Position numbers and translations under genes: made by a program. A stretch of DNA of 64,000 nucleotides from Streptomyces xantholiticus (GTDB lineage: Bacteria; Actinomycetota; Actinomycetes; Streptomycetales; Streptomycetaceae): contig NZ_BMWB01000030.1 in assembly GCF_014651015.1 (NCBI RefSeq), positions 1 to 64,000 on the forward strand, written 5' to 3'. Below the pieces are notes generated by a model. That model was given only the letters and a program-made list of their open reading frames with translations. It made no database searches and was not told the origin of the DNA. Positions 1 through 9,020 of the stretch are shown here, in pieces (the stretch's first letter is position 1; every line of letters begins with the position of its first letter).

Positions 1-1
1 C

Positions 2-49
2 CACGGCGCCGTCACCCTGGCAGCCATCCGGTTATGGCTCAGGACATGA
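2..49 (+). pseudogene. 3' end of an unidentified CDS (possible transposase tail)
   Basis: The window opens inside an open frame that ends at TGA 47-49; the last residues read LAAIRLWLRT. This hydrophobic-then-basic tail resembles the C-termini of some IS transposases, which would fit the IS-rich surroundings. Too little is visible to name it, and whether it is intact upstream cannot be seen. Confidence 0.3.
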
Positions 50-134
50 TCCGCCGGACAGAACCTAAGGCCTGTCCCGTAAATGATCTTTGACTCGTAG
101 GGGACGTGGTCGGTGGCCTGTCCGGCCCGCTCGC

Positions 135-902
135 CTATCCGGCGAGGTTGAGGTTATGCAGGCGGGCGATGCCGAGCATGGCGTGGTGGACGCCGTCGCC
201 CTTGAGGCGACAGTCGCGGAGGATCTTCCAGGTCTTCATGCGGGCGAAGACATGCTCGACGCGGGCGCGGACCTGTTTGTGGGACTTGTTGTGGGCGTGT
301 TTCCAGTCGGGCAGGTCTTCGCCTTTGCGGCGACGGTGGGGCATCACGAGCCCGGTGCCTGGATAGCCGCCGTCGGCAATCGTCATGGTCTTGCCGACGG
401 CGGCCTTCGCGCCCGACTCCTCCCACGCCTTGCAGTCGTTGCGGTTGCCGGGCAACGGCCGGCCGACCACCACGACGCGTCGGGTGTCGGCGTCGATGAC
501 GACCTGGTGGTTGGTGGAGTACCTGTAGTTCTTCGATTGTTCGGCGATGCTGTGGTCGCGAGTGGGAACCAGGGTGCCGTCCACGATGAGCACCGTGCCC
601 TTGCGGAAACGCTGTCGCTGCTTGAGCGCGAGCAGTGGGCCGGTGCGGGCCACGATCCGGTCGGCTGCGGACTTCGAGACGCCGAACAGCGGGGCGAGCT
701 GCCGCAGCGTCAGGTTGGTGCGCCAGTAAGCGGCGACGAGCAACACCCGGTCCTCCAGCGGTAGCGACCATGGGCGTCCCGGCCGCAGCACTTCGGCTCC
801 CTCGCGGCGCAGCATCGTGATCAGCTTGCGGAAAGCGCACGGGTTCAGCCCGGTGAACGGGGCTATCCAAGACGGCTCCGACGCCGTGATCACTGCTGCC
901 AC
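135..902 (-). CDS. IS5-family transposase, apparently intact
   Basis: 255 aa DDE transposase that would catalyse cut-and-paste movement of its IS. An N-terminal helix-turn-helix region (about residues 45-85) is followed by an RNase H-like DDE_Tnp_4-type domain. Candidate catalytic residues are D108 (IVDGT), D177 (IADGGY) and E216 (ARVEHVF). The length matches the family and no frameshift is seen, so this is the only apparently complete transposase in the window. GGCCTGTCCC at about 71-80 looks like an IS terminus, but I could not pin down the opposite end. Its N-terminal sequence recurs as fragments at about 8.9 kb and 12.1-12.4 kb, so this element family has been active here more than once. 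Confidence 0.85.
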   Translation of the reverse strand: MAAVITASEPSWIAPFTGLNPCAFRKLITMLRREGAEVLRPGRPWSLPLEDRVLLVAAYWRTNLTLRQLAPLFGVSKSAADRIVARTGPLLALKQRQRFRKGTVLIVDGTLVPTRDHSIAEQSKNYRYSTNHQVVIDADTRRVVVVGRPLPGNRNDCKAWEESGAKAAVGKTMTIADGGYPGTGLVMPHRRRKGEDLPDWKHAHNKSHKQVRARVEHVFARMKTWKILRDCRLKGDGVHHAMLGIARLHNLNLAG

Positions 903-1024
903 ATCAAGATCGTCCCACCGCCCCAGAGCCCGGACTTACGGAGATCCCTACGCGCCGGAAATTTCACTGGGCGGTCTCGTCATCGGCCGGTACCGTGCGA
1001 CGCAGAACCAAGGGGGATGAGCTG

Positions 1025-1573
1025 GTGCGCCCAGTGCTGTTGGTGGATGTCGACGGTCCGCTCAATCCGTATGCCGCGAAGCCCCACCGCCGGCCCGAGG
1101 GCTATCAGACGCACCGCGTGCTGACGCCTCGCTGGAAGGCCGCCGAGCGGCGCCGACTGACTGAGTGGGGGCTGCCGAACAAGCCCGTGAAGCCGCTGCG
1201 GGTGTGGCTTAACCCGGATCACGGCACGGCGCTGGATGCCCTTCCCTTCGACCTTGTGTGGGCGACCACCTGGGAGGAAGAAGCCAACGCTTTCATCGCG
1301 CCAGTCCTGGGACTGCCCGAGCTGCCCTTCATTCCCTGGACCTCGCCGCGGACCCAGCCCGGCAGCGGTGTGTTCTGGAAGACGCCGCAGATCGTCGCGT
1401 GGGCGAAAGGCCGTGCGTTCGCTTGGATTGACGACGAGATCACAGAAGCCGATCGCGCCTGGGTGAAGGAACACCACGACGGTCCCGCCCTACTGCACCG
1501 AATCGACCCCCGATGCGGCCTCGCCATCGACGACTTCGCCGCGCTGACGGCATGGGCGACCGGCCTGGACTGA
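1025..1573 (+). CDS. HAD-like hydrolase domain protein
   Basis: 182 aa when started at GTG 1025, which has AGGGGGA about 9 nt upstream; an ATG at 995 in the same frame lacks a good site. The N-terminus has a HAD-type motif I, LLVDVDGPLNP, where the two aspartates would be nucleophile and acid/base. AWIDDEIT near the C-terminal third fits motif IV. This matches the small actinobacterial HAD-domain proteins found near mobile DNA. The substrate is unknown. It stands alone between a transposase and an esterase gene. Confidence 0.65.
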   Translation: MRPVLLVDVDGPLNPYAAKPHRRPEGYQTHRVLTPRWKAAERRRLTEWGLPNKPVKPLRVWLNPDHGTALDALPFDLVWATTWEEEANAFIAPVLGLPELPFIPWTSPRTQPGSGVFWKTPQIVAWAKGRAFAWIDDEITEADRAWVKEHHDGPALLHRIDPRCGLAIDDFAALTAWATGLD

Positions 1574-1814
1574 CTTCACCGCCGCTCGACAACCGCCCGT
1601 GACGCCGTTCCGCAGGCACATTGCGGGACGGCTCTTACCTGAGAGCTATGCCGAGGAATGGCTCTGCAGGGTGAGGCCGGAGCGAGTACCCGATTTCTAT
1701 CTTCCTTATGTGAGTCGGTCCTCGCCGCCGCACCTGCGGTCCTCGAGGACTTCGCAGCTCGCAACAGTCCCGCAGGCCGCAAGCCCGCCCACGTACCACC
1801 GCAGGAGCGCAGCC

Positions 1815-3014
1815 ATGACCACCCACAAAAGCTCCGCCGCGTCGACCCGTTGGCGGGTCCGGATCCTACGGGGCATCTCCGCCGTCTCGGCGTCGTTCCT
1901 CGCGTTCCTGGTCGTCGCCATCGTCCTCGGCGCGTACTTTCCGGCCATCCCGAAGGCGGGGGTGATCGGACCGGTCCTCGGCGGGCAGTACCCGTTCCAC
2001 CTGGCCCTGCTCGCCCTTGTGACAGCTGTCCTCGCCGCGCTGGCCTGGCGTGCCGGCCTGGTGTGCTGGGGACGGACGGTCACCGTCATCGCGACGGTAT
2101 GCGCCCTGGCCGCCCTGGCCATCGGCGGAATCCAGTTCCGGGCCGCGCAGAACGCCGGCGTGGACATCTCCCTGAGCGAGCCGTTCACCGAGCTCGCCTA
2201 CCCGGCGGCCAAGCCCGACGAGACCAAGACGTACGCGAGCCCCGAAGGCAAGCCGCTGCGGGTGGACGCGTACCTTCCCAAGAAGAACCCGGGCAGGAAG
2301 ACCCCGGCCGTCGTGCTCGCTCACGCAGGCGGCTTCCACACCTTCGACAAGAGCGACCTGCGCGGCACCGGCCTCTGGCTCGCCGACCACGACGTCGCCG
2401 TCTTCGCCGTCGACTACCGTCTGGCCGGCCCCGACCGCCCCACCTGGAACAAGGCCCCGCAGGACCTCGTCTCCGCCCTGCGCTGGGTACAGCAGAACGC
2501 CGACATGTACGGCATCGACAGCTCACGGATCTCGCTCGGTGGCATGTCGGCGGGTGGCACCCTGGCGATGAACACCGCCTACCGCCTCCACAACGGCACC
2601 ATCGAGGTCACCGACGGGACCACCCCCAAGCCCCCGGCCTCCGTGGTCGGCTTCTACCCCGGCACCGACGTCCTCCAGATGTGGAAGGACGACGTGGCCG
2701 GAACCTGCGAGGCGGCGGAAATGTTCACGGGCGGCACACCGGAGCAGTACCCGGACCGCTACCGCGAGGTGTCCCCAACCTCCGACATCCGCCCCGGCCT
2801 GCCCCGCACCCTGCTCGTGGTCGGCGACCGCGACCGCAGCGCCCGCCCCGAGACCATCACCGACTTCGGCGACGCACTCAAGAAGCAGGGCGTCGAAACC
2901 GAGGTCAAGGAACTGCCCTTCGCCGAGCACGCCTTCGACGACGCGTACGGCAGCCTCACTTCTCAGACCAGCCGCCAGATCCTGCTTGACTTCCTTACGA
3001 CGGACAAGCGCTGA
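1815..3014 (+). CDS. membrane-anchored alpha/beta hydrolase (esterase/lipase-like)
   Basis: 399 aa from ATG 1815, preceded by GGAG. Three hydrophobic helices (about 25-45, 60-80, 88-106) anchor an exported alpha/beta-hydrolase domain. The oxyanion-type HAGG is at 170-173, the nucleophile elbow GMSAGG at 243-248 (Ser245), an acidic residue in the GDRDRS segment, and the catalytic His in AEHAFDD near the end. The arrangement matches the hormone-sensitive-lipase/carboxylesterase group. Likely role: hydrolysis of an ester at the outer membrane face; the substrate is unknown. The gene is followed at once by a strong hairpin terminator, so it is probably monocistronic. Confidence 0.8.
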   Translation: MTTHKSSAASTRWRVRILRGISAVSASFLAFLVVAIVLGAYFPAIPKAGVIGPVLGGQYPFHLALLALVTAVLAALAWRAGLVCWGRTVTVIATVCALAALAIGGIQFRAAQNAGVDISLSEPFTELAYPAAKPDETKTYASPEGKPLRVDAYLPKKNPGRKTPAVVLAHAGGFHTFDKSDLRGTGLWLADHDVAVFAVDYRLAGPDRPTWNKAPQDLVSALRWVQQNADMYGIDSSRISLGGMSAGGTLAMNTAYRLHNGTIEVTDGTTPKPPASVVGFYPGTDVLQMWKDDVAGTCEAAEMFTGGTPEQYPDRYREVSPTSDIRPGLPRTLLVVGDRDRSARPETITDFGDALKKQGVETEVKELPFAEHAFDDAYGSLTSQTSRQILLDFLTTDKR

Positions 3015-3019
3015 TCCGA

Positions 3020-3062
3020 CCGCAGACGACCCTCCTCGTCCTACGAGGAGGGTCGTCTGCGG
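3020..3062 (+). terminator. perfect 20-bp hairpin after the esterase gene
   Basis: Arms 3020-3039 and 3043-3062 are perfectly complementary with a CCT loop, 5 nt after the stop codon. There is no U-tract, as is usual in actinobacteria. It could also stop transcription from the convergent beta-helix gene. Confidence 0.85.
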
Positions 3063-3183
3063 CCGACGGGTGTTGCTTCCAGCGAGAAGGGACTCCCCGA
3101 TGGTGAGGGTGCGGCTCGATCCGTACCGCCTTGCGTGCGGCGGTGCTGACCAGTTGGGCGGTGCCCAACATCAAGGGGAAGCT

Positions 3184-5166
3184 TCAACCAGTGTGCCAGT
3201 GCCGGTCTGACCGATAGTCGAATGTGACGTGCTCCGTCGCTCCCGGCGCCACCGCGTTGACGGGGTGGTCGAATGTGCTGCCCCACGTGATCGAGATCGG
3301 TGCGGCCGTCTGGTTGGTGATGTGGAAGTTGAGAGGCATTCCCACTGCCTGCTGGGTGGTCTGGCTGATGGTTACCGGTCCGGTTGCGTCGATATGGGCA
3401 TCTGTTACCGCAGATGCTTCCACGATCACCGGTGATGTTGACGGGAAGTGTCGAGAGCTGCTCGCTCGATTTAGCCGGACCCCGGGATCGGCGGCGACGC
3501 TTACAGGAGGCTCCGTGTACTGGACGGTTAGTTCTCCGGTAATGCCGGAATCGGGGTTCAGGTGAATAAGATTCGGATCGTAGTTGAAAGTCGAATTTCG
3601 AACTGCGCCGCCAACGAACATCCCTTTATGGACCCCTTCCGCTGCGTATGAGTGCAACGCGTGACCGGTGCCACTTTCGAATTGGATCCCGAGAGATCCT
3701 CCGCTTGCTTCAGTATTATTGATCTTTATGTTACGCAGGGTGTTTCGATTTCCGGTGACCCGGAAGTCCGGCCCACTTGGCCAAATCGCGTGTTTTACCT
3801 GGAGGTCGAAGTCGTCCAGTGTGATGTCGCTTCCCTCGCATCGCACAGTGATCACATTGGATGTTTTTCGTTCGACCTTGAAGTGCGACATTATCACTCG
3901 AGACGATGTGGCTGAGACGTACACCGACCAGTTAGGGGCGGAGTCATCCGACGACGTGATGTTCGCGAGGCTGAGGTCATGGCAGTCTCCAATGGAGATC
4001 AGACCATCGCAGCTTTGAGCGCTGCAGTTCGCCATCCTGCCCCGGACTATACCGCCGAGGCGGTACGCATCTCCATTGTTATGACCATTCTGCGCCCGGC
4101 AATCCTCAATCAAGGCGTCATAAGACAGAGTTGTCGGATTGGCGTCGCTTCCGGAGAAGTAAATCAGATGGGGTGGTGCGCTGTAGTAAGACATGCTGTA
4201 ACTTCCCGATAGCCGCCTGACGACGGGCCGGAGCTGTCCCACGGCAGTCAGTCCGAAGTCGACGTCGTGGACCTCCACGTCGGATATTCGGCAGTCTTCG
4301 CGAAGGGGTAGGTCAAAACGATTCACTGGCCAGTTGTACACGGTCAGCAGGACGCCTGACATGAATCCGTGAATGGTGACGTTGCTGACGCTCGTTCGGC
4401 TTCCGTTCGAAAAAATTCCTGCGTTGTACACCATGACGCGACCTTCCGCGATCGTGGCGTCATCGGGTCGGACGCTCCGGTCGACTGGATTGGCGCGCAA
4501 GGTGAGGTTGCGGATCTCAACGTCGTCGGCGTCGCGAATATCAAATACAGCGAGCCCCCACGTGCGTTGCTTGATCGTGGTCGATCGTTCCCTTCCAAGG
4601 CCCTCAACGGAAACTGTTCCGGTGCTGATCCGTATCGCGTGACTGATCAGATAGGGATTCGTCGAGTCGGGAAAGTACACCGTCGTCCCGGTGCGGGTGG
4701 CCGCCCTCGCAAATGCCGCCGCTATGGCGGTATCGTCAAGAGCCGCACCGTCCCCACGCGCACCGAACCAACGCACCGACAAGCAGTCGTCCCAAGGGCG
4801 CAGCCATCGCCCGGGGCGGTCACCCGCCGCCCGGTCTTCGTCGAGGATGATGACCGTGCCGCCATCATCGGGATCCGTCGCCGCGGGATCCCAATGAAAC
4901 GTCCCGCCTCCTCCATCACCAGCAGTCCAGTAGCCCAGGAGCTCAATCGTCGTCTCGCTGGGCACCGGATCGGGAGAGCGCGGCAATGCCCGCAGTTCCG
5001 CCATCGTGTTGAGCTTCAGCGGCCACGGCGCGGCGGTGGCGATTGGAGTCCCGAGCGCCGTTGTGGCGATGGCGCCGCCAAGCGCTCCGAATGCCAAGGT
5101 GGCGAGACGTCTGCGCGACATCCCCGAACCGGGTCCGGCTTCATCATTGTGCGAGGTGTTTTCCAT
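3184..5166 (-). CDS. Tat-exported right-handed beta-helix (pectate-lyase-3-like) protein
   Basis: 660 aa from ATG 5166 with GAGGA upstream; a GTG one codon earlier is the alternative. The N-terminus carries a twin-arginine signal (SRRRLATLAFGALGG... ending ATAA), predicting folded export. After it, a segment with RWFGARGDGAALDD is the hallmark start of Pectate_lyase_3-type beta-helices. The middle is rich in short N-I-x-I/V-x-x-x repeats such as VEIRNLTLRAN and CRISDVEVHDVDF, as in polysaccharide lyases and phage tail spikes. Codon use from about 3.5 to 4.6 kb is less G+C-rich than the neighbours, which suggests transfer. Likely an extracellular carbohydrate-binding or -cleaving protein; catalytic residues are not identified. 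Confidence 0.75.
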   Translation of the reverse strand: MENTSHNDEAGPGSGMSRRRLATLAFGALGGAIATTALGTPIATAAPWPLKLNTMAELRALPRSPDPVPSETTIELLGYWTAGDGGGGTFHWDPAATDPDDGGTVIILDEDRAAGDRPGRWLRPWDDCLSVRWFGARGDGAALDDTAIAAAFARAATRTGTTVYFPDSTNPYLISHAIRISTGTVSVEGLGRERSTTIKQRTWGLAVFDIRDADDVEIRNLTLRANPVDRSVRPDDATIAEGRVMVYNAGIFSNGSRTSVSNVTIHGFMSGVLLTVYNWPVNRFDLPLREDCRISDVEVHDVDFGLTAVGQLRPVVRRLSGSYSMSYYSAPPHLIYFSGSDANPTTLSYDALIEDCRAQNGHNNGDAYRLGGIVRGRMANCSAQSCDGLISIGDCHDLSLANITSSDDSAPNWSVYVSATSSRVIMSHFKVERKTSNVITVRCEGSDITLDDFDLQVKHAIWPSGPDFRVTGNRNTLRNIKINNTEASGGSLGIQFESGTGHALHSYAAEGVHKGMFVGGAVRNSTFNYDPNLIHLNPDSGITGELTVQYTEPPVSVAADPGVRLNRASSSRHFPSTSPVIVEASAVTDAHIDATGPVTISQTTQQAVGMPLNFHITNQTAAPISITWGSTFDHPVNAVAPGATEHVTFDYRSDRHWHTG

Positions 5167-5479
5167 CACGGTCCTCGATCGTTAGCGACCGCTTGCGAGC
5201 GGTCACGGGAGCTCATTGACGAGTTGGGCACTATTGAGAACGAGACCAGCGCTGCTGCGCCTGCAGGCAGTCGACACAGCTGGGAAACACGGTGCTCGAA
5301 CAGATAGAGGCTTGCGGAAGCCATGCGGCAGTTGTGCATCCGGGCGATGAGCAGACTTCCCCAAGAGCCTTGCTGTAATTTCGCGACCGAGAGTTTCAGT
5401 CGCCGCGCGTGCCGACTTCATGATGTAATCAACCTCCTGGAGACCTCGTGAGTAGTCGCTACTCGACATTTCCCTGAGG

Positions 5480-6001
5480 TTGGTGGCCGAGCCGATGCCC
5501 GATCTCCGCTCGATCTGCTCGTCCCGTGGCGGGACCGCGCGGCGAAGGACACGGTCCGCGCGAATCCGGCCCAGACCTGCACTGGCAGATCCCGTAGAAG
5601 GAAGGACAGGCGGGGCACGTCGTAACCGGCGTCCACCACGACGAGGACGTCCAGGTCGCCGTTGTGCCACTGCCCGGCTGCGATCAGGCGCTCGAGAGCT
5701 CGCGCATCTGCCGAGCGGTGACGGTCGCGGCGTCGTCGCCAGGGTCCGCCGCAGCGGGGCCACGTCCAGCCGGCCCGCAGCCAGGGCGTCGTAGAGTCCA
5801 CCATGCCCACGACGGTGCTTCACCCACCAGCGACAGCTCCACCAGCGACCGGACCGGGCCGTCCGCACACAACACGGCGTCCGCCAGCTCGAACAATGCA
5901 TCCGCACGCCGGGTCAGGCAGGAGTGGAACTCGTCCCGGAAGCGTGACAGTTCCGCAAACGGATCCTGCCGGACAGCATGATGCAACGGACTCATCCCCA
6001 T
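5480..6001 (-). pseudogene. broken IS701-like (NF041680-type) transposase
   Basis: Reading from about 6001, one frame gives DPFAELSRFRDEFHSCLTRR and a following LVELSLVGE segment. The sequence then moves to a second frame (HRRGHGGLYDALAAGRLD), a third with LDVLVVVDAGYDVPRLSFLL, and ends near RVLRRAVPP. These blocks follow the order of the Streptomyces NF041680 transposase family, but the region with the first catalytic Asp is missing and at least three frame changes are needed. The upstream start and downstream half are absent. It is a dead remnant. Confidence 0.75.
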
Positions 6002-6124
6002 GGCCTTCGTGCTGGGCGTGTGCGTTCCTTGCTCGGAGCGCATCTCAGCTGAAGGCCGCCTGCGCGTACGGCAGTTACCAGTCCGAGTGATCAAGTAGAG
6101 GAGTCGTTCGACCCCGCAAGGTTA

Positions 6125-6347
6125 AGACCGTGTCCTATGTGGTGAGGCGGACGAGTCGCTTGTAGCAGCAGAGGGCGGCGGCGAGGCCGAGGAAGTCCAG
6201 GTAGTTGCGGGGGTGGCGTTCGTATCGGTGGTTGAGTCGGCGGTACCCGGTCAGCCAGGACATGGTGCGCTCGATGACCCACCGACGGCGGCCCAGGCGT
6301 TCGCTGGACTCGATGCCTTTGCGGGCGATGCGGACGCCGATGCGTTT
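6125..6347 (-). repeat. inverted IS5 end, left copy (223 bp)
   Basis: This stretch is the reverse complement of 9401-9623 with only two mismatches. It encodes the last ~70 residues of an IS5-type transposase (KRIGVRIARKGIESSERLG to KRLVRLTT) and ends in AGACCGTGTCCTATGTGG, the presumed IS terminus. The two copies face each other around about 3 kb. Confidence 0.9.
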
Positions 6348-6720
6348 GGGTGTCTGGTAGATCGCTTCATGCGAGATGCGCAAGGACTCATCCTCGGGGA
6401 ACTCGACCGGGAGCCGGCGGGCGATCTGCTCAGGACTCCATGACAGCGCCCAGCGCCGGTCCTGACGGCGCCCGTGGCGCCGCCCCATCCAACGGACCTC
6501 CGGTCTTCGACCGCGCGGCCGTCCGGCGCGAAGACCGTGCTGGCAAGCCGGTCCTGCACATACTGCCGTAGCCGATCGTTCACGGCGAGCCTGCTCAGCT
6601 TGGGCCGACGCGCCTGCCGGTCGGCGTGCCACTGAGCAGCAGAGGCCCGGTAGTCCACAGCATCGCCGCCAGCCTGCGCGAGGTCTCCTACACGCCCTTC
6701 ACCCGTCCGCTGGACTTGAT
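6135..6720 (-). pseudogene. IS30 transposase fragment fused to an IS5 transposase tail
   Basis: From about 6720 the minus strand reads an IS30-type N-terminal/middle region (WHADRQARRPKLSRLAVN, then after a frame change SPEQIARRLPVEFPEDE and LRISHEAIYQ). At HEAIYQ/TPKRIGV (about 6347) it joins, in frame, the C-terminus of an unrelated IS5 transposase that runs to 6135. The IS30 half lacks its catalytic core and the IS5 half lacks its N-terminus, so neither can be active. The join is best explained by insertion of one IS into the other and later deletion. Confidence 0.8.
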
Positions 6721-6864
6721 CGGCCTGCCCTGACCAGCAACACGACACGATCATCAGGACTTTGAATCAGCCCTGGCGTCAACGCCAGACACATATCGTC
6801 CCGCGGCTACTTCGGCGGACCACACGTCCGCTACATCCTCGAATAGAACTGATTGAGTTTCGGA

Positions 6865-7151
6865 TCAATAGAAGGCCCAGAAGGCCATGATGCCATTGAC
6901 GGACATGACCTTGGTCTTCTCGGCATGGGCCGAGATCTTGGCTTTGGACTGCTTGCGCTCGGCCGTGGCAACGGTGTTGTGGTAGATCTGGGCGTGTACG
7001 TGATTCAGCGGTGCCTGATTCCGGAAGACGGCGGCGGCCTCGCGGTTCAGAGCCTCGACGATGCGCGTGTCGGCCGGGCGAAAGCTCTCGGTCGGCCCCG
7101 AGAGATTCGTGGAGCACCGTAGCAGGCGGAAATGTAGTTCGTCACCGTTTC
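6865..7151 (-). pseudogene. unidentified ORF remnant
   Basis: The minus strand reads a protein-like C-terminus including IVEALNREAAAVFRNQAPLN, HVHAQIYHNTVATAERKQSK and MSVNGIMAFWAFY before TGA at 6865-6867. It looks like a genuine amphipathic protein, but the frame has no convincing start and closes at a stop near 7152. I do not recognise the family. A GTG with VTNYISACYGAP in the next frame may be the original start, implying a frameshift. Confidence 0.3.
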
Positions 7152-7511
7152 ATGTGACGGGTGTCAGATAGATTCCGCTGCGATGGGCTGTTCCAGGCTT
7201 CATGGACTCCGTCAGGGACTTGCAAGAGCCCTGGACGATACTCCAACCCGAGTTGCGCCCGCTCAAGTTGACAACGCCATCGCACGGTCCCTCCGGAATC
7301 TCCGCCAGCTCCACCCCACGCAACGATACGAACCCACCTCAGAAACACGACGACGGCCTGCACAACCCCAACGGGGTCATGCAGGCCGTCGTCACGCAGA
7401 CCCCGGATTTATCAACCGCGTCCGCACTTTCGGTCGGGGGTTTCGTGCCAACGACTACACCGTAGCCCTGGCTTCGTGCCGCCAGATCATTGAAGTGCCG
7501 GAGTCTTGGGA
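7152..7511. other. intergenic region with one hairpin
   Basis: No convincing gene is seen in either strand. The only clear structure is the hairpin at 7350-7392, annotated separately. Confidence 0.5.
7350..7392 (-). terminator. bipartite hairpin downstream of the small secreted protein gene
   Basis: Outer 13-bp arms ACGACGGCCTGCA / TGCAGGCCGTCGT (7350-7362, 7380-7392) enclose an inner CCCC/GGGG pair. It lies about 120 nt past the stop of the minus-strand secreted protein gene and is followed on that strand by GTTTCTG. It probably acts as a terminator. Confidence 0.65.
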
Positions 7512-7922
7512 TTACTCCCAGTACCACTTCTCTTCAAGCGAGTAGCTGTTGACGCCCCACAAGCATCCTTGCCACAACGGACTAGGGGCGATCAGATTGG
7601 TGGTATATCCAGGTTGGACACGCACCCAGCCGCTGTAATAGTTAAGTCCCCACGAGCAGTTCACCTTCAGGCGAACGCTTTTGTCTCCGGCGCCAAATGC
7701 ACCTGCGTAGGGCTTGCAATTATTTGCATACGCCCGGTAGCTCCCGTTGGAATCCCTGTAGACTCCGCTGTCTTGGCATGAGTAGATTCCGCCAACCGGC
7801 CCGGAGATAGGTCCACTTGCACTGGCAGGGGAGGCGGAGGCGAGTGTTGCCCCTGCGGACATGACTACGGCGGCGGCAGAGATTCCAGCTCTCCGCCAGT
7901 TGATGTGCGTCGCAAGTTTCAT
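7512..7922 (-). CDS. small secreted cysteine-containing protein
   Basis: 136 aa from ATG 7922 with AAAGGA 9 nt upstream; TACTAT about 20 nt before the start could be a -10 element. A Sec signal peptide (basic KLATHINWRR, a hydrophobic core, cleavage after ASPASASG near residue 37) precedes a mature domain of about 100 residues. That domain has four cysteines (YSCQDS, NNCKPY, VNCSWG, QGCLWG) and many aromatic residues, suggesting a disulfide-stabilised fold. No family recognised. It is the only apparently intact gene inside the segment framed by the inverted IS5 ends. Confidence 0.65.
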   Translation of the reverse strand: MKLATHINWRRAGISAAAVVMSAGATLASASPASASGPISGPVGGIYSCQDSGVYRDSNGSYRAYANNCKPYAGAFGAGDKSVRLKVNCSWGLNYYSGWVRVQPGYTTNLIAPSPLWQGCLWGVNSYSLEEKWYWE

Positions 7923-8300
7923 TGAAGTCGATCCTTTGGATAGTATTTTCTAGGCCGACACCTGCTGAAAGGACCCCCATCTGGGCGCTGCTCGGGCGGG
8001 TATCCACATGTCACCCGGGTCAGACTGCAAGTGCAGTGATTTCAAGGTGCCAGGGATTGTGGATTCTTTCATGAGTAAGACTTGCTCAATTCGCGGCTGA
8101 ACGTCGGCGTCGGCAGCTGAGGCTTGCTCTTCGGGGTGATGGTCAGGGCGGGGCGAGGATCCAGGGTGAGAAGCCGTTGGCTTTCCGGATGTGATAGCTG
8201 AGTTTCCGCTGATCAGGCGTGGTTTCGGCGTTGTCGTGGAGGGGCCGGATGTTCTGTTCGGTCTCGACGATGCGGAGGTGGGCGGTGGCGTTCGGTGATG
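7923..8300. other. intergenic region, no gene seen
   Basis: Upstream region of the minus-strand secreted protein gene. Apart from its likely promoter near 7940-7960 I see no coding or structural signal. The long open frames on both strands here have biased composition and no family resemblance. Confidence 0.4.
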
Positions 8301-8735
8301 GGGTTGCTGGAGGAGCGGGAGGCGGCTGCCCGGGTGCGGGTGGAGGAGCTCCAGGCGGAGGCGGACCGGATCTGGCTGAACTCGGCGTGGCCGAGGCGGT
8401 ATTGGAACGGCGGGTGACTGCACGGGCGGAGTTGGCCGAGGCCCTGGCCGCTCCCGGCGATGCCGCGGATGCACCCGTGGTCAGCGTGCAGGATCCGGCG
8501 CCGGAGGCCGAAGCGGGCAGGGCGCCGGTCGCCAGATCCATCGTGCCGCGGCGTGGGGAGGAGATGACGGCCGTGCGCTCGCGCCGGAGTACCGGCGGAT
8601 CGTCGAGCTGCTTGACGCCGATCCGGGCGACGGTGAGGGGATGCCGGCGAGGTAACTGGCGGCCCGGCTGGGGCTGGAGTTGGTGCTGGCGAAGACGTCC
8701 GGAGGACCAGGACCAGTCTCGGGGGGCGGTGGCAG
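8300..8735 (+). pseudogene. frameshifted fragment of a coiled-coil/HTH-like protein
   Basis: Across changing plus-strand frames one reads AELGVAEAVLERRVTARAEL, LAEALAAPGDAADAPVVSV, then LAPEYRRIVELLDADPGDGE and LAARLGLELVLAK. These segments resemble a degenerate protein often found beside Streptomyces insertion sequences, with an N-terminal helical region and a C-terminal winged-helix-like part. At least two frame changes are needed and there is no intact start or stop. Family assignment is tentative. Confidence 0.4.
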
Positions 8736-8740
8736 GGGGA

Positions 8741-8935
8741 TCAGTCAGCGGCCGGAAGGAGGTTGAAGTCCGCCCAGTCGAAGCCGGGAGCGACCACATA
8801 CGCGACGAGCACCGGCTCGCCGCCGACGGGTCGGGCGCTTTGCCACCGCCCGGCCGGCACGACCGCCCACAGCACCTGTGCGGCGGCCGGTCGAAGCCAT
8901 CTTGCTGTGTCTGGTGTGATCACGGCGTCGGAGCC
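8741..8935 (-). pseudogene. C-terminal fragment of a DUF985-type cupin
   Basis: The minus strand reads LWAVVPAGRWQSARP, then PVLVAYVVAPGFDWADF, ending at TGA 8741. The VVPAG-W-x-ARP and V-APGF-ADF blocks are typical of the C-terminal half of DUF985/cupin_5 proteins. Everything upstream is replaced by IS5-type sequence at about 8925, so only the tail of the cupin barrel survives. Confidence 0.55.
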
Positions 8936-9020
8936 TTCCTGGACAGCCCCGTTCACCGGGCTCATCCCGCGTCAGTTCGGCAAGCTCATCACTGCGCTGC
9001 GGCGCGAGGGTGGTTCCTGA
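8920..9020 (+). pseudogene. N-terminal fragment of an IS5 transposase (IS at 135-902 type)
   Basis: The plus strand reads GVITASEPSWTAPFTGL and RQFGKLITALRREGG, closely matching residues 4-36 of the intact transposase at 135-902. It stops at about 9020, where a different IS5 transposase body begins in another frame. Confidence 0.7.

Noticed and set aside
8143..8799. Minus-strand frame of over 200 codons, proline- and serine-rich
   Set aside because: Antisense to transposase-associated debris and without start signal or hydrophobic/domain pattern.
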